From Beroe forskalii (lineage: Eukaryota > Ctenophora > Nuda > Beroida > Beroidae): a stretch of 64,000 bases of DNA. This document shows, one piece after another, positions 26,701 to 35,197 of this stretch. Location: contig WFMF01000494.1 in NCBI GenBank assembly GCA_011033025.1, positions 52,406 through 116,405 on the forward strand. The letters run 5' to 3'. How positions within the stretch are numbered: the stretch's first letter is position 1; the number at the start of each line of letters is the position of its first letter. Both the position numbers and the translations under genes were made by a program. The notes under the pieces are model-generated. The model did not search any database and was not told the DNA's origin. It saw nothing but the letters and a program-made list of their open reading frames with translations.

Positions 26701-28815
26701 AGTCATAACACTTGTTATTTTGTTGTTTGATAAGTTGATAGAATGTGCACTTTCTATATTCACAAACAAATCTCTTTGAAGCACCTCTATATAATTTCCC
26801 TGCAGGAATATCTTGACATGGCTTTTGGTCAAATTGCAAAACATGCAATCATCAGGCAGCAGAGCAAGGTAGTTGTTTGATGCAGAAAACTGTAAAAAGT
26901 TCTTGTTTTGAAATGTACCATGTTCAATAGTTCTGATTTGATTGTAGGATATCAAAATATTGCCAGTTAGTGGAGGGTCCTCAAAGGCAACACGATTTAT
27001 CCATCCAAGCTCATTATTATTCAGGTTTATGTTTTCTAGCTTAAAGTTATCAACAAATGCAGCATCTGGGATATAGGTGATCTTATTATGATTCAAGGTG
27101 AGGGATACAAGATTAGACAAACCTCCAAACTGATTTTCATCTAGAAAATTGAACTCGTTATATCCCAGGTCAAGTACTACTAGTGAAACTGGGAAAGTAT
27201 CATCCTCAATTTTCAAGATATTGTTATTAGCAATGTATAGATAAGCAAGGTTTACTAGGCTGGTAAATGTGCCTTTTTCCAGGTAAGTTAGGAGGTTGTC
27301 ACTTACATCAAGGGTGACAAGATTTGGTATTCTGTATAGTGCTTGTGGGACAGATTTGAGTTTGTTATTATTCAGGTAAATGGATCTTATTGATGTGGAA
27401 GACTCCACAAATGAATCAACATGAACCAACTCCTCACTGATGAGATTGTTACTGAGATAAATGTGTTGAAGACTATCAAATGCAGTGAAAAATAAGGCTG
27501 GTAAACCTTGCAATCGGTTTCCTGACAAATTTATATATTCAAGTGCTGGTAAACTTATTGCACTCTCATTGAGTGGAAAAAGCTGCTCAAAATTGTCAAT
27601 GAGTATCTGATTGCCTGACTGAGCAAAATCTACAGATATTACTGAAATGTTCTGTATGTCATTATTAGATAATTCAAGTACTTTGAGCTTATCAAATGGT
27701 TCTTCAGAAAACAGCATGTGGGGAAAATCTGTCAGCTCATTCTTGTCCAACAAAAGATACTCAAGATCTGTGATATTGTTGAATGCTCTGAAATCAAAGA
27801 ATTTCAATCTACAAAACTGAAATTCAACAACTTTAAGTGATGGTAAATTTGAAAATGCATTACCCATAACTGATCTTAATGTATTTGTCCTATATAAACT
27901 GATATAAACCAGATTAGGTATATCATGGAAGTAGAATTCTTTGATTGCTTCAAGTGCTGATGAGTGGATTTCAATGAAATTAAGTTCTGGACAGTCAACG
28001 AATGTTCCATGTTCAATATGTTTTATAGGATTATTGCTAATATTGAGATGTTTGAGAGAAGAAAGTTCTGACAATGCTGTTGAACTTATGATGTCAACTT
28101 TGTTACTTTCAACTCCTATGTATTCGATATAACTTTTAACAGATGAAAATGAGCTAGGAATATATGTTAGTTCATTTCTGGCGAGAGATACAAACATCAA
28201 AGAGGTCCCAACAAATGCACTTTCTGCAACATATTCAATGCTATTCATTGCCAGGTTTAGATATTTAAGGTTAGGCACATATTGAAACTGCATATCATTT
28301 ATCCTCCCAATGTTGTTTTCATGCAAGTCAATATTTGTCAAGTATTCAAATTCACTTTGTAAATCAGGGATTGCTTTTAACTGGGTATCAGTAACCACAA
28401 GACTTTCAATGTTTGGAAACTTTTCAAGTAAATGATTTTCAATCATGAGCAAATTTTCACATGAAATAATAGATATTTCAGTAACTGATGGATAGGTCAA
28501 CTCTGAAAATGAAACATTAATTATCTTATGAAAACTTTGTCTATATAATCTAAGATTGGTGGCACTAGTAGAGAAATGAGGACATGATAATATTTCTTTA
28601 TCACATGTGCACCCACTAGGGCAGTTTTGATTAACTCTTTGTTGATCTTTTGAACCATATTGCTCAGTAACATGCCAAAATCCCTTGAACTGATTTCTAT
28701 CATAAAAGCTTGAATATTGGCTTAAGATACCACCATAGTAGCTCAGAATATCTGAAAATGAGTTGATTCTATAGCCAGTAGAAACTCTCATAAGCAAAGT
28801 GAAAACTAGTATCAT
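9694..28815 (-). CDS. Giant composite matrix protein: LRR, fibro-slime, cadherin-like, Cys-rich, EGF, TSP3, TSP_C, LamG-like
   Basis: Seventeen exons (minus strand): 28815-22984, 22827-22661, 22518-22403, 22249-22089, 21973-21739, 21561-21420, 21187-21049, 15778-15660, 15102-15007, 14839-14643, 14295-14151, 12042-11887, 11715-11530, 11345-11202, 11028-10928, 10661-10501, 9984-9694. Every junction is GT-AG and the codon phase is conserved at all 16 introns, giving about 2,795 residues. The N-terminus (ILVFTLLMRVSTG) is a plausible signal peptide, so the product is probably secreted or pericellular. The C-terminal third follows thrombospondin 3-5/COMP order: EGF-like modules, Asp-rich calcium-binding type 3 repeats, then the C-terminal lectin-like domain. 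Uniquely, about 1,900 residues of other adhesion domains precede it and a LamG-like domain follows it. The frame stays open upstream of 28815 to an acceptor at about 28854, so a further 5' exon may exist. The role, calcium-dependent matrix adhesion, is inferred from domains. Confidence 0.85.
11887..15778 (-). CDS. Exons 8-12 of the composite gene: last TSP3 unit and thrombospondin C-terminal domain
   Basis: Exon 8 supplies a last type 3 unit (DSDGDGVRDLDDCCPSNP). Exons 9-12 align along the thrombospondin C-terminal domain: NEGTWVVSDSGMTIAQ, then YVDPVSSESGYIGLVLGYQG and YVLLWRQDYKTW, then LWQDPQHVSWVPGKAYRW, then FVSHRPSTGSMRVRVY and GGKIGVFNFHQSHTFW. These match, in order, the DPNWVV, YAGFVFGYQ, VVMWKQ, WKDPRNVGWKDKKSYRW, HRPQVGYIRV and GGRLGVF blocks of known thrombospondins. 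Intron 11 contains the MULE at 12940-13870. Confidence 0.87.
12158..12190. repeat. Perfect GC-rich hairpin with attached dispersed palindrome
   Basis: GCTGACGCAAGCCGC, a 3-nt loop and its exact complement form a 15-bp stem. It is followed by GGGTCAGACAACGTTCGACA, related to the GTCAGACAACGTCTGAC palindrome seen at 29.9, 30.1, 57.7, 58.1 and 63.7 kb. It lies in intron 12 of the composite gene. Confidence 0.7.
12940..13870 (-). mobile_element. MULE-type DNA transposon, internally deleted
   Basis: The element is bounded by a perfect 9-bp direct repeat, CCATATTCA (12931-12939 and 13871-13879), the usual MULE target length. Its ends carry related inverted sequences built from GACATTTGACCCCCCGACAT and tandem ACATCCCCCGACAGT subrepeats; one strong inverted pair lies at 12942-12976 and 13636-13670. 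The interior, on the minus strand, encodes the C-terminal part of a MULE/FLYWCH-associated transposase in shifted frames: QDNNDFKLRVKKLAALAFLP and VADVVASFESL, then TNALESSHHSFNSLLS and SIWTLLK in a second frame, then RGDVFK and RRRNDRIQNLL back in the first. It is therefore a dead copy inserted in intron 11 of the thrombospondin-like gene. Confidence 0.8.
13030..13552 (-). pseudogene. Frameshifted MULE transposase remnant
   Basis: The frames at 13552-13340 and ~13145-13030 belong to one reading phase and the middle piece at ~13330-13180 to another, so at least two frameshifts separate conserved blocks. Only the region downstream of the DDE catalytic core is left. The N-terminal zinc finger and catalytic core are missing. 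Confidence 0.65.
18085..18525. repeat. Minisatellite with opposed strand halves
   Basis: The left part (18085-18175) is built of ACCACCCAACACGCCCAAA units. The right part (18190-18515) is built of the complementary theme GGTTTCGGGTGG and GGTTTCAGGCTGGTTTCGGG. The halves can pair as a long imperfect hairpin. Open frames across it on the plus strand (17882-18538) give repetitive Pro/Thr then Gly/Trp/Phe-rich peptides and are repeat-driven. Confidence 0.75.
18651..18706. repeat. GAATTA hexanucleotide microsatellite
   Basis: Consecutive GAATTA units, later mixed with GAATTCATTA, form a short tandem array in intron 7. Confidence 0.8.
18792..19062 (-). CDS. Candidate small Cys-containing exon or gene, unknown
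   Basis: A GC-richer island within AT-rich intron DNA stays open from an acceptor-like TTGCCCAG near 19045 to TAA at 18792. It reads CHRVCPEGQASSAHGG, then RTCPETSECP and RWGPSELKPGEARLCSQR. Six Cys and the RWGPS..G...RLC spacing faintly recall a thrombospondin type 1 module, but that is speculative. It lies on the same strand as the composite gene but contains a stop, so it could only be an alternative terminal exon or a separate gene. Confidence 0.28.
19230..20297 (+). CDS. N-formylglutamate amidohydrolase-like protein, type II membrane anchored, nested antisense gene
   Basis: An intronless 355-residue frame. Residues 25-42 (ARFFFFLFVLLAALYSIH) are hydrophobic after a basic N-terminus, which suggests a signal anchor with the rest outside the cytosol. 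The remainder carries blocks typical of the N-formylglutamate amidohydrolase family: VPHDGHIKPPS near 81-91 (family PHSG..P), RLHRSRLDPNRERGN near 162-175 (R...DLNR), HFDIHGY at 211-217 (DlHs) and GGEIDCVQLEVPQW near 313 (QlEi). In the bacterial family these surround a metal-dependent hydrolase site. The substrate here is unknown. About ten Cys between residues 99 and 132 and later fit an exported protein. It sits inside intron 7 of the composite gene on the opposite strand. Its coding sequence is strikingly GC-rich compared with the flanks. The start chosen is the first Met of the frame. Confidence 0.72.
   Translation: MHSSRFNRAQEVRKDMSKQHLQKVARFFFFLFVLLAALYSIHKHVAEIDKKMQEPAHDHVTSENYIEYHEGSPLSNIVLTVPHDGHIKPPSIPNRRKGCFKSLGSRQWCDWHHSAECDPETDDPAKCRITECPDTGASDLALVMRDTMRDITGYSPHLIISRLHRSRLDPNRERGNAAQHNAMAELSYDTYHGTIQTAQNKVQATGRPGVHFDIHGYTAHDTDNWLELGYHLREEHLNEGYLNPRDSSIRALAERSPAEFGSLVFGPDSLGWLVQQEGFRVVPSPQYPRPELGVEGKYFTGGYTTKRWGSLHGGEIDCVQLEVPQWVRDGSEEYGVGLGRAFAQWVLNHYPAPEE
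21049..22827 (-). CDS. Exons 2-7 of the composite gene: EGF-like modules and thrombospondin type 3 repeats
   Basis: Exon 2 begins VPGFKCGPCPPGYTG, the characteristic thrombospondin EGF junction, and joins in frame to CTNM at the end of exon 1. Exons 2-4 complete EGF-like modules (DVDECDTDNGGC, CDEHADCIHT, GTFTCVCNPEYAGDGFNC). Exons 4-7 carry Asp-rich calcium-binding repeats: DTDLDGYPD, DSDGDGVPDVCDNC, DSDGNGVGDHC, DSDGDSVPDSCDNC, DVDGDGIGD and DIDGDDVPNTQDNC. There are fewer type 3 units than in vertebrate thrombospondins. Either the array is shortened or an exon in the large intron 7 was missed. Introns here are short (about 125-560 nt), except intron 7. Confidence 0.88.
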
Positions 28816-28853
28816 CACTAATAGTATTTCAATGTAACCATCATATAACCATC
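22984..28853 (-). CDS. Exon 1 of the composite gene: LRR, fibro-slime/PA14-like, cadherin-like and Cys-rich domains
   Basis: A single 5.8-kb coding exon of about 1,944 residues. An N-terminal LRR cap (CPSGCTCDKEILSC, near residue 65) precedes some 35-38 leucine-rich repeats (LxxLxLxxN pattern) to about residue 980, closed by a Cys cap (PLPCACANF). Residues ~1170-1420 resemble a fibro-slime/PA14-like module, with the diagnostic stretch IWIGGPDDVWIFIAG near 1309. Residues ~1480-1680 look cadherin-like (DANDNCPVF near 1565, VTDADDADN after it). From ~1700 the sequence is Cys-rich (GYRCPGNG, CPAGRFSSEAGAASC), matching GCC2/GCC3 ephrin-receptor-like repeats. It ends in a calcium-binding EGF start (DIDECERYDPC). 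The LRR-to-cadherin part is AT-rich, while the Cys-rich end and later exons are visibly GC-richer. The donor is ATG|GTAAGT. Confidence 0.88.
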
Positions 28854-28964
28854 CTGAAATAAATTATGATTTTGATAGTTAAAGTAGATTTATGATACTA
28901 ATAGTATTTCAATGTAACCATCATATAACCATCCTGAAATAAATCAGGATTTTGATAGTTAAAT
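28816..28964. repeat. Tandem duplication across a splice acceptor
   Basis: About 66 bp (ACTAATAGTATTTCAATGTA...) at 28819-28881 recurs at 28898-28964. Read on the minus strand, each copy contains the acceptor TTTATTTCAG followed by GATGGTTATATGATGG, the 5' border of the large LRR exon. Only the copy nearer the gene reads openly into the exon. All three frames of the distal copy reach a stop. Confidence 0.75.
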
Positions 28965-28969
28965 TAGGA

Positions 28970-29470
28970 TTTTAAACTTACAACACAACACATATTGAAT
29001 AATTAACTAACTGAGAATGTTGCGTCACACTTTGTGGAGTTCCTGAAGAAGAGATATTTTATCTGTTTGGGTTTGATTTCATATTTGAGAATTTTTGTGT
29101 TTCACTGAAAAGATCAATCACTTCAAACAAATTAGGATTATGATAGTTAAATTAAACATTATGGTACTTGCTATTGGGGTGTTTAAATTGTGAGAATTTT
29201 TTTATGAAGTAGGATCCCGGCAGTCCCACCCTGGCACTGTAAATTACATTGCTCCACTTCCTGAATGAAACTGAAAATCGTTCTTTGCTCTTAATTGTCT
29301 TTACTAAGGGAAATAAATTTATGCGAAAGAAATTTATTTTCAATCATCAATTTAAATACAATAAAAATGACAAATGAGATACATAAAAATTCCTCGCCTT
29401 GACCCTTTAAATAACCCACAGATGCCTTAATGTTTAAACAAGTTAAACACCAAACTACTTTATTTATATT
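28970..29470. other. Non-coding upstream region of the composite gene
   Basis: AT-rich DNA with no recognisable exon or clear core promoter. Any 5' exon of the composite gene may lie here or further upstream. Confidence 0.4.
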
Positions 29471-30130
29471 ACTGTTTCCGTCGACGGGCGATGTCCGTCC
29501 CTTTCTTCTGACTTGTTGTTGCGCGGAAGGCGCAAAGTGACGTCAAATGGCCAGGAATGTTGCGCCGCGCGCACAGTGAGGTAGCCTCCTACGACTGTTT
29601 CCGTAGGGAAGCTCGTGGAATGCCGCCCCCCCTGCGTTGCCCTTGGCCCAGGACCTGGGCTTGATTACGCGCACGGGTTCGCGGCAAGCCTTAAGACAGC
29701 CCTGGTTGGGGAATAAAAAAAAGCACAACGCGTACACACACCTATATGTGCCTAAAAAGTGTGTGCGCGCCGCACGCTGAGGCCGCGAGGACCGGAAGCA
29801 CGTCGCTTCCTAAGCCCGCATATAGGTGTGTTTACGCACCGGGCCGCGCGCATCCCTGGCCCTGCGGGGAAGCGCGCTGAGCTTGTCAGGCGTTGCCTGA
29901 CCCCCTGACGACGTCAGACAATGACAATTTGGGTACGGTAAATTTAAACTTCAGCTTTTGGTAGGATCACGAAAAAAGTTAATATTAAACATACAGCATT
30001 ACAGCCAGAAGTAAACCTTAATCAAGCCGCGTAGCCCTAACCAGGACCCTGGTTTCGCGCACGGAGTGCGCTGCGCGGCACGCGCGCGCCCGCCGAAGGC
30101 GTAGGGGTCAGACAACGTCTGACAAAGTCC
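29470..30130. repeat. GC-rich palindromic repeat cluster
   Basis: This block is sharply GC-rich in AT-rich surroundings. It contains CGTCGACGG...GATGTCCGTC and AAAGTGACGTCAAATG near 29480-29550, whose complement recurs at 57970-58030. It also has CACACACCTATATGTG...CATATAGGTGTGTTTACG (29738-29835), TTGTCAGGCGTTGCCTGACC plus CTGACGACGTCAGACAATG (29883-29926), and GTCAGACAACGTCTGACA (30107-30124). The same words reappear at 57.5-58.3, 62.8 and 63.7 kb, so this is a dispersed family. No coding sequence is apparent. Confidence 0.7.
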
Positions 30131-30334
30131 CCATGGTTAGGCAAAATTAAGCCTTGGATGATCACGAAACGGAAACTATTTTTGTGATTTTTAAATGCTT
30201 GTATATTAAAAATGTCTGTACATGTTCGATACTGCAATTTCTTTAATGTCTTCTTGTTTTCCAAAATTTGTCATATTATGTCTGACTTAGTATCTGTTGT
30301 CTGACTTAGTATCTGTTGCAATATTATATCATCA

Positions 30335-31123
30335 CTAGCAGGCCCGTTGGACCTGCTAACACACAGCTAACCCGGCGCTACTATGCAGGACCTCTTTCGC
30401 AAATTTTACACACTACCATTCAAATTGATTGGATAGTTTTTAATTCTACCGCATCAAAATATTCTTATCAGATCAAATAAATCAAATATTAAATTTTATG
30501 AAGGAGCAGGTTGGAAAATAGAACTTCGTCGGTATCTCTTGGTGCTAAACCGTGTGAATTTTGTTCCGTTTTTGATTGCAAGATGATATTAATTCTGACA
30601 ACTGATTATCATACTGACATTGGACAATTTTGTTTCGTTGTTCCAGCCCAGGATCAATTCTTTGTTATCTGCTTCAGCTACATTCGACTCCATTAGATTA
30701 GACACTTTCGTAAACTTTGAATTGCTCTTAACGGTATATTTTTAAACTGCAATTACTACTGTTATCATTATTGATCATCGAGAAACATCTATACAATTTT
30801 ATGAAAACAATTCATCTGAAATATCCTCTGTTATTCAAATTGACCTTTCTCCATCTTGAGATCTTGACTTCGAAGTATAAACATAAAAAACGTCAAATTT
30901 TCAAAAACTACAACAGCATTTAAAAAGTAATAGCGTAATAGAAAGCTCGCATGGCACTGTTTGTAATCTGCAGGTGCACCAAAATCGGTTTCCATAGCAA
31001 CGGCGCCTCATTTCTCCCATTTGCATTCGTTTCTCTTGATATTTTCTTGGCAAGCTCAAATTTAATTGTGGACGGCGGCACATACAAACATTATTCACGT
31101 GTGACTTTACTTTATATATAAGA
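30335..31123 (-). mobile_element. Non-autonomous Helitron, copy 1 (789 bp)
   Basis: Read on the minus strand it starts TCTTATATATAAAGTAAAGT and ends with the hairpin AGCAGGTCC-AAC-GGGCCTGCT running into CTAG. It sits between A and T. A 5' TC, a 3' CTRR preceded by a hairpin, and AT-target insertion without duplication are Helitron hallmarks. Both termini, and much of the interior (GTTTCTCTTGATATTTTCTT, TTGGCAAGCTCAAATTTAAT), match the copy at 49331-50017. No Rep/helicase is encoded. Confidence 0.78.
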
Positions 31124-32063
31124 TTATAATAATGAATAAAAGAGATTGATTTCATTGTTGAGATTTTTGTGTAGTGTGTTTCACTGCAATGATCAATAAT
31201 ATCAAACACTTGATGTCTTGAAGAAGCTTTTCAAGCGTTATGATTTGAATAACAGAGGTATTATTATATTTAATAAAACTGCTGTCTTTCATTGAAAGTA
31301 ACAATTTGAATTATGATTCAGGCCAAATAACTACTCCACAATATCAACTGACAGTTTCGAATCATAACTTTAAGATTGACTTTATGAAAAGCTATGAATC
31401 ATCTTCAGGATCTCTGCGGAGCAGCCTCAACACATCCTCAAATTTGATTGTATAAAGTAGTGTTGTAAAGTTTAAAGTATCATTATGTTGAACTTGATTG
31501 CTAATAGCATTGACTGAGGGGACCCCATAGTGAAATACTCGAAATGCAATAATGGATTCAAATCAGATCTATTTTTCACCACTGATTTACTGCCAGTTTG
31601 GAGAATATAACATAAAAGTTTTTTGTTTCTTTTGTTTTCGTCACACAGTTGTGCAATAAATGAAGTTGATGTGCCACTTAGTAATGAATTTGGTGATTGC
31701 TATAATTATGCTGCACAAACACTTGTTTAAAAGGTATGCCATTGAAATGCAAAATTCCTAGCGTTAGAGTGAATGGGTAGAATTTCCTGCCATTTACCTT
31801 CAGATGATTATAGATGGGCAGATGGGATTGTGTAGGGTGGGTTGAGGGGAGGGAGTAGGGAGGTGTTGTGTGTTGATGTGATGAGGCTGCCATTTGGGGC
31901 AGGCAGCACCGATGAGTTGAAGTATTATTATTATTATAACATTCTTATAACATTGAAAATGATTATATTATCTCTCGTCTTCAGAAAACTCCATATGGTG
32001 ATAAGCACCTTCCTGAGATCATGAATTCGTTCTTTGTTGTTTCATTATTAAACTACATTTTAG
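31124..32063. other. Non-coding; upstream region of the NUDT13-like gene
   Basis: AT-rich sequence without a coding frame. It ends in an acceptor, TTAAACTACATTTTAG, at about 32063, implying a 5' untranslated intron for the next gene. Confidence 0.4.
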
Positions 32064-32085
32064 GCTGCTGGATCCTGGAACTTGA

Positions 32086-33099
32086 ATGTTTTTACTGAGC
32101 TGTTATCGTCAGCGGCTTTTGACTGTGTGTATATCCCACAAGAGAATTCTTTCCTCTTTACCTTTTAAAAGTGATCCATGGCTTTTAGAAAAAATGAAGA
32201 ATAATTCTGTCCTGTGTCAGCAGTATTTATCATCATCAAAATTTCTTGTGATCCACAATAGAAAATATCTCGTCAAATCCTTGGGTCAAAGTAAGACACA
32301 GATTTCTTACAAATGTTTTGATGATATAAAGAAGGACAATATCATACATTCAGTTCTCCTGTCAGCATCAGATGATTCAGCAATTTTTGGTGTGTCTGTG
32401 GAGAATGTCAATGACATAATGGATAGTAATGAGTCCCTCATTGAGCCTAGACCAGCATTGTTTTCCCTCAGTCAAGATCAATTAAACTTGGCTACTATGT
32501 GTCTAAACTTGTTGCAATGGCAGTTGGATAATAGATACTGCAGCAAGTGTTGTTCAAAATTAGAATACCATGCTTCTGGAAGATCTTGTAAATGTATCAA
32601 ATGTAGTTTAACATATTTTCCTAGATACAATCCTGTAGTTATAATGCTTGTTATTTGTGGCAATTACTGCCTTCTTGGTCACAATAGAAACTTCCCCTCA
32701 CATATGTTTAGTGCCCTGGCAGGCTTTATTGATGTTGGTGAAACCATTGAGGAAGCAGTTATAAGGGAAGTTTATGAAGAGGTTGGTATAATTATAGATC
32801 TTGCCAGTGTGAAATATGTTAAATCAGATTTTTGGGGTGGTTTCAGAAGAAATTATAGTCCTGAGCTTATGCTTGGTTGTATAGCTTATATTAAAAACAT
32901 CCAAGATCCAATTTGCAGTGATGAAATATCAGATGCCAAGTGGTTTCATAAGAAAGATATAAGCCATGCTCTTATGAATGCTCAGTCTATGAAAAAGGAT
33001 CATAATTTACATTTATCACAAGATGGATCATATCTCCAGGTTCCACCACCATTTGCTACTGCACATCAACTCATGTCAAGTTGGTGTTTACATTCCTGA
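32086..33099 (+). CDS. NUDT13: NUDT13-like NADH pyrophosphatase-family Nudix hydrolase
   Basis: A 337-residue protein with an uninterrupted coding sequence. The basic, uncharged-acidic N-terminus (CYRQRLLTVCISHKRILSS) resembles a mitochondrial targeting peptide. Residues 151-173 form a zinc ribbon (YCSKC...CKCIKC) followed by YFPRYNPVVI, as in NudC/NUDT12/NUDT13. Residues 213-235 are a perfect Nudix box (GX5EX7REUXEEXGU: G213, E219, R227, E228, E231, E232, G234) for metal-dependent cleavage of NAD(H)-type dinucleotides. The family signature SQPWPFPxS, about ten residues beyond the box, is replaced by SDFWGGFRRNYSPELM, so substrate preference may differ. The length is close to vertebrate NUDT13 (about 350). 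An acceptor 22 nt before the ATG indicates a spliced 5' UTR, and AATAAA lies at 33256, about 155 nt after the stop. The next gene follows on the same strand. Confidence 0.83.
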   Translation: MFLLSCYRQRLLTVCISHKRILSSLPFKSDPWLLEKMKNNSVLCQQYLSSSKFLVIHNRKYLVKSLGQSKTQISYKCFDDIKKDNIIHSVLLSASDDSAIFGVSVENVNDIMDSNESLIEPRPALFSLSQDQLNLATMCLNLLQWQLDNRYCSKCCSKLEYHASGRSCKCIKCSLTYFPRYNPVVIMLVICGNYCLLGHNRNFPSHMFSALAGFIDVGETIEEAVIREVYEEVGIIIDLASVKYVKSDFWGGFRRNYSPELMLGCIAYIKNIQDPICSDEISDAKWFHKKDISHALMNAQSMKKDHNLHLSQDGSYLQVPPPFATAHQLMSSWCLHS

Positions 33100-33663
33100 T
33101 TTTGAATTTGATTTTAGGTATAATTTATTAGGATAAATGTGTTACTAACTTTGTTAAGATAACCTAAGTTATCTTAATTTATCTCAAGTTAGTTAAGATA
33201 ACTTAAGTTAGTTAAGGTCTTAATATAATGTGCAGGTAATTGTTGTGAATAGTTGAATAAATTCAAAAAAATGTTTATGAATACATTGTTCAAACATTAT
33301 AATTGTATTCTGATATGAATTCCTCTTTGCTCTTCATTGATAGATTGATTATTTAATTGCAATAAATATTATTTATTACATATGTTCAAATCATATGGGT
33401 TTTTTATTGATAGCAATGAATATACAAATATGCATTATGCAACTTGTATATAATATGTTCACCAGTCAAAAGAAATCCATGAAAAGCATAAGAAATTTAA
33501 ATGGCTGGTATAAGAACCAATTGTAGCTCCAAAAATCAGCAGTGAATTAAACTCTGATATTTCTTGAGATTGCAATGAATATTTTCTTTCAAATAACACT
33601 GTCAGCTCATGGATACTATTAGATTGCATTATTAATTTTAATATTAACCTATTTTTGCAACAG

Positions 33664-35197
33664 GAATCATGGATAGAGATAAAATGTCTAGATTGGAGCA
33701 TTCAATAATGCTGAAGAGTATTGCCGAAAATCTCAAGCACCTGCGTGTAGATGATCCAAATAATACTGAATCAGAGGACATTGTAAGTGAGGCATTTCAC
33801 ATACCTGCATCTCTTATTCATCATTACTCTGCAGTACCTAATAAGCAGGGAGGAAATAGACATACAGGATGGGAGATTTGAGAATTTTGTGCTATGAGGG
33901 GGGGGGGGGGGTTGCCAAATAAGTGGGTGGACCTAGATTTATGATGAAATGAAGTTACTCAATACTCCTCAATTGTTTTTGTTCATGGAGTAATTGAAAT
34001 TTCGCTGATTTAAGTATACCTGGCCCTGACGTTTTCCTTGAAAATTGCTATCATCCCCCCTCTGGTTAATGCTTATCAGAATATTAGCTTATTAGGTAAT
34101 ACAGAGTATGAATAAATGCTTAAACTTTTAAATCATAATATCCAATCTCATTTTTATCGTATTATGCTTTTATCTTATTATGCTATAAGGTCAATCCCAA
34201 TTGGTATCTTCAACAACAATTATCCTCCAGTCAATGTGCCTACATATATAGTTGTATGCATGAAATATGTATTATCAATTATATTCATCCAAATTTTAGT
34301 ATGAGTCAGAATCTGAAAGCCTCGCTCAATTTTAGGTGAACCAAACAAGACGTAGTAGTCTGCTGACAGAGGAGCATCAGCAACTTATTCAGCAGCAAGA
34401 GAAGCTTCAGCAGGACATTCAATCTACTGACGACCCTCCAATGAGTGGATCTTCTTCTCCATATAGTTCACCCGGCCAACACTCAAGCCATAGTCCTGTC
34501 CAGTTTGGTCCGAGTCATGCCCAAAGCCCTACGCCATATTCACCCACCCAAGCTGCATACAGCCCTGGCAGTCCTAAAGCTTATCGCAAGAGTGGTTTCA
34601 CAACCTCTCCACAGATGCCTGGTCACATGGTGAACCACCCAACTCCCCGGCACCCACAACACCTTCCTCCCGGACACCCCCAAATGCACCACGCCCCTTA
34701 CAACGCACCTTCCCAACCACCTGCACGGTTCACATCTCCTAAGTTTCCGAGGAAGGCCCAGCCTCCTGGGTCAGGCTCCCCACGACTGGTGAGGAAGTCC
34801 CAACAACCGCCGCCATCTCAAATACCATCGCTCATCAAAACACCCTACAACCAGCCAAAGTACTACCCCGGACCAGCCATACACAGTAATCCGGGCCAGC
34901 CTTTGCACACCATCAACCCCCACCTACCTTCCCCGCTGTCTAGTCTCATGGTTAACACCAGTTCTCACAAGGACCACGACCCTAAACGCTTAGCTCAAGA
35001 TCTCTACAACTTTGGCTTTAGACAGGTTAGACATTGTTTGTGGCATGTTCATAAGGCATAGTTGTAGTCTATTGAATAAGAAATTAGTGGTTTAAACTAA
35101 TTATCAATCATTGTACAAATTGAAAATTATATTTATTTACTCATGAAATGTCATATATACTATCTAGGTTCTAGAAGCAAAAACTACAGCAAAATAA
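33664..35197 (+). CDS. Pro/Gln/Ser-rich protein of unknown function, three exons
   Basis: I do not recognise the family. Exons 33664-33782 (Met at 33669), 34336-35025 and 35168-35197 join in phase 0 at both introns. The first donor is ATT|GTAAGTG, the second acceptor CAATTTTAG and the second donor CAG|GTTAGA. The product is about 277 residues. It has a helical N-terminus (RLEHSIMLKSIAENLKHLRV), a Gln-rich coiled stretch (EEHQQLIQQQEKLQQDIQ), then about 180 residues of Pro/Ser/His/Gln-rich low complexity with many SP motifs, and a short conserved-looking tail (KRLAQDLYNFGFRQ). The composition suggests a nuclear scaffold or transcription cofactor, but that is inference. The frame may extend upstream of 33669 from an earlier exon, and the short last exon is the least certain part. 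Confidence 0.5.
33899..33912. repeat. Poly-G tract in intron 1 of the Pro/Gln-rich gene
   Basis: A run of about 13 G. A similar run occurs at 14050-14061 in intron 11 of the composite gene. Confidence 0.8.
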
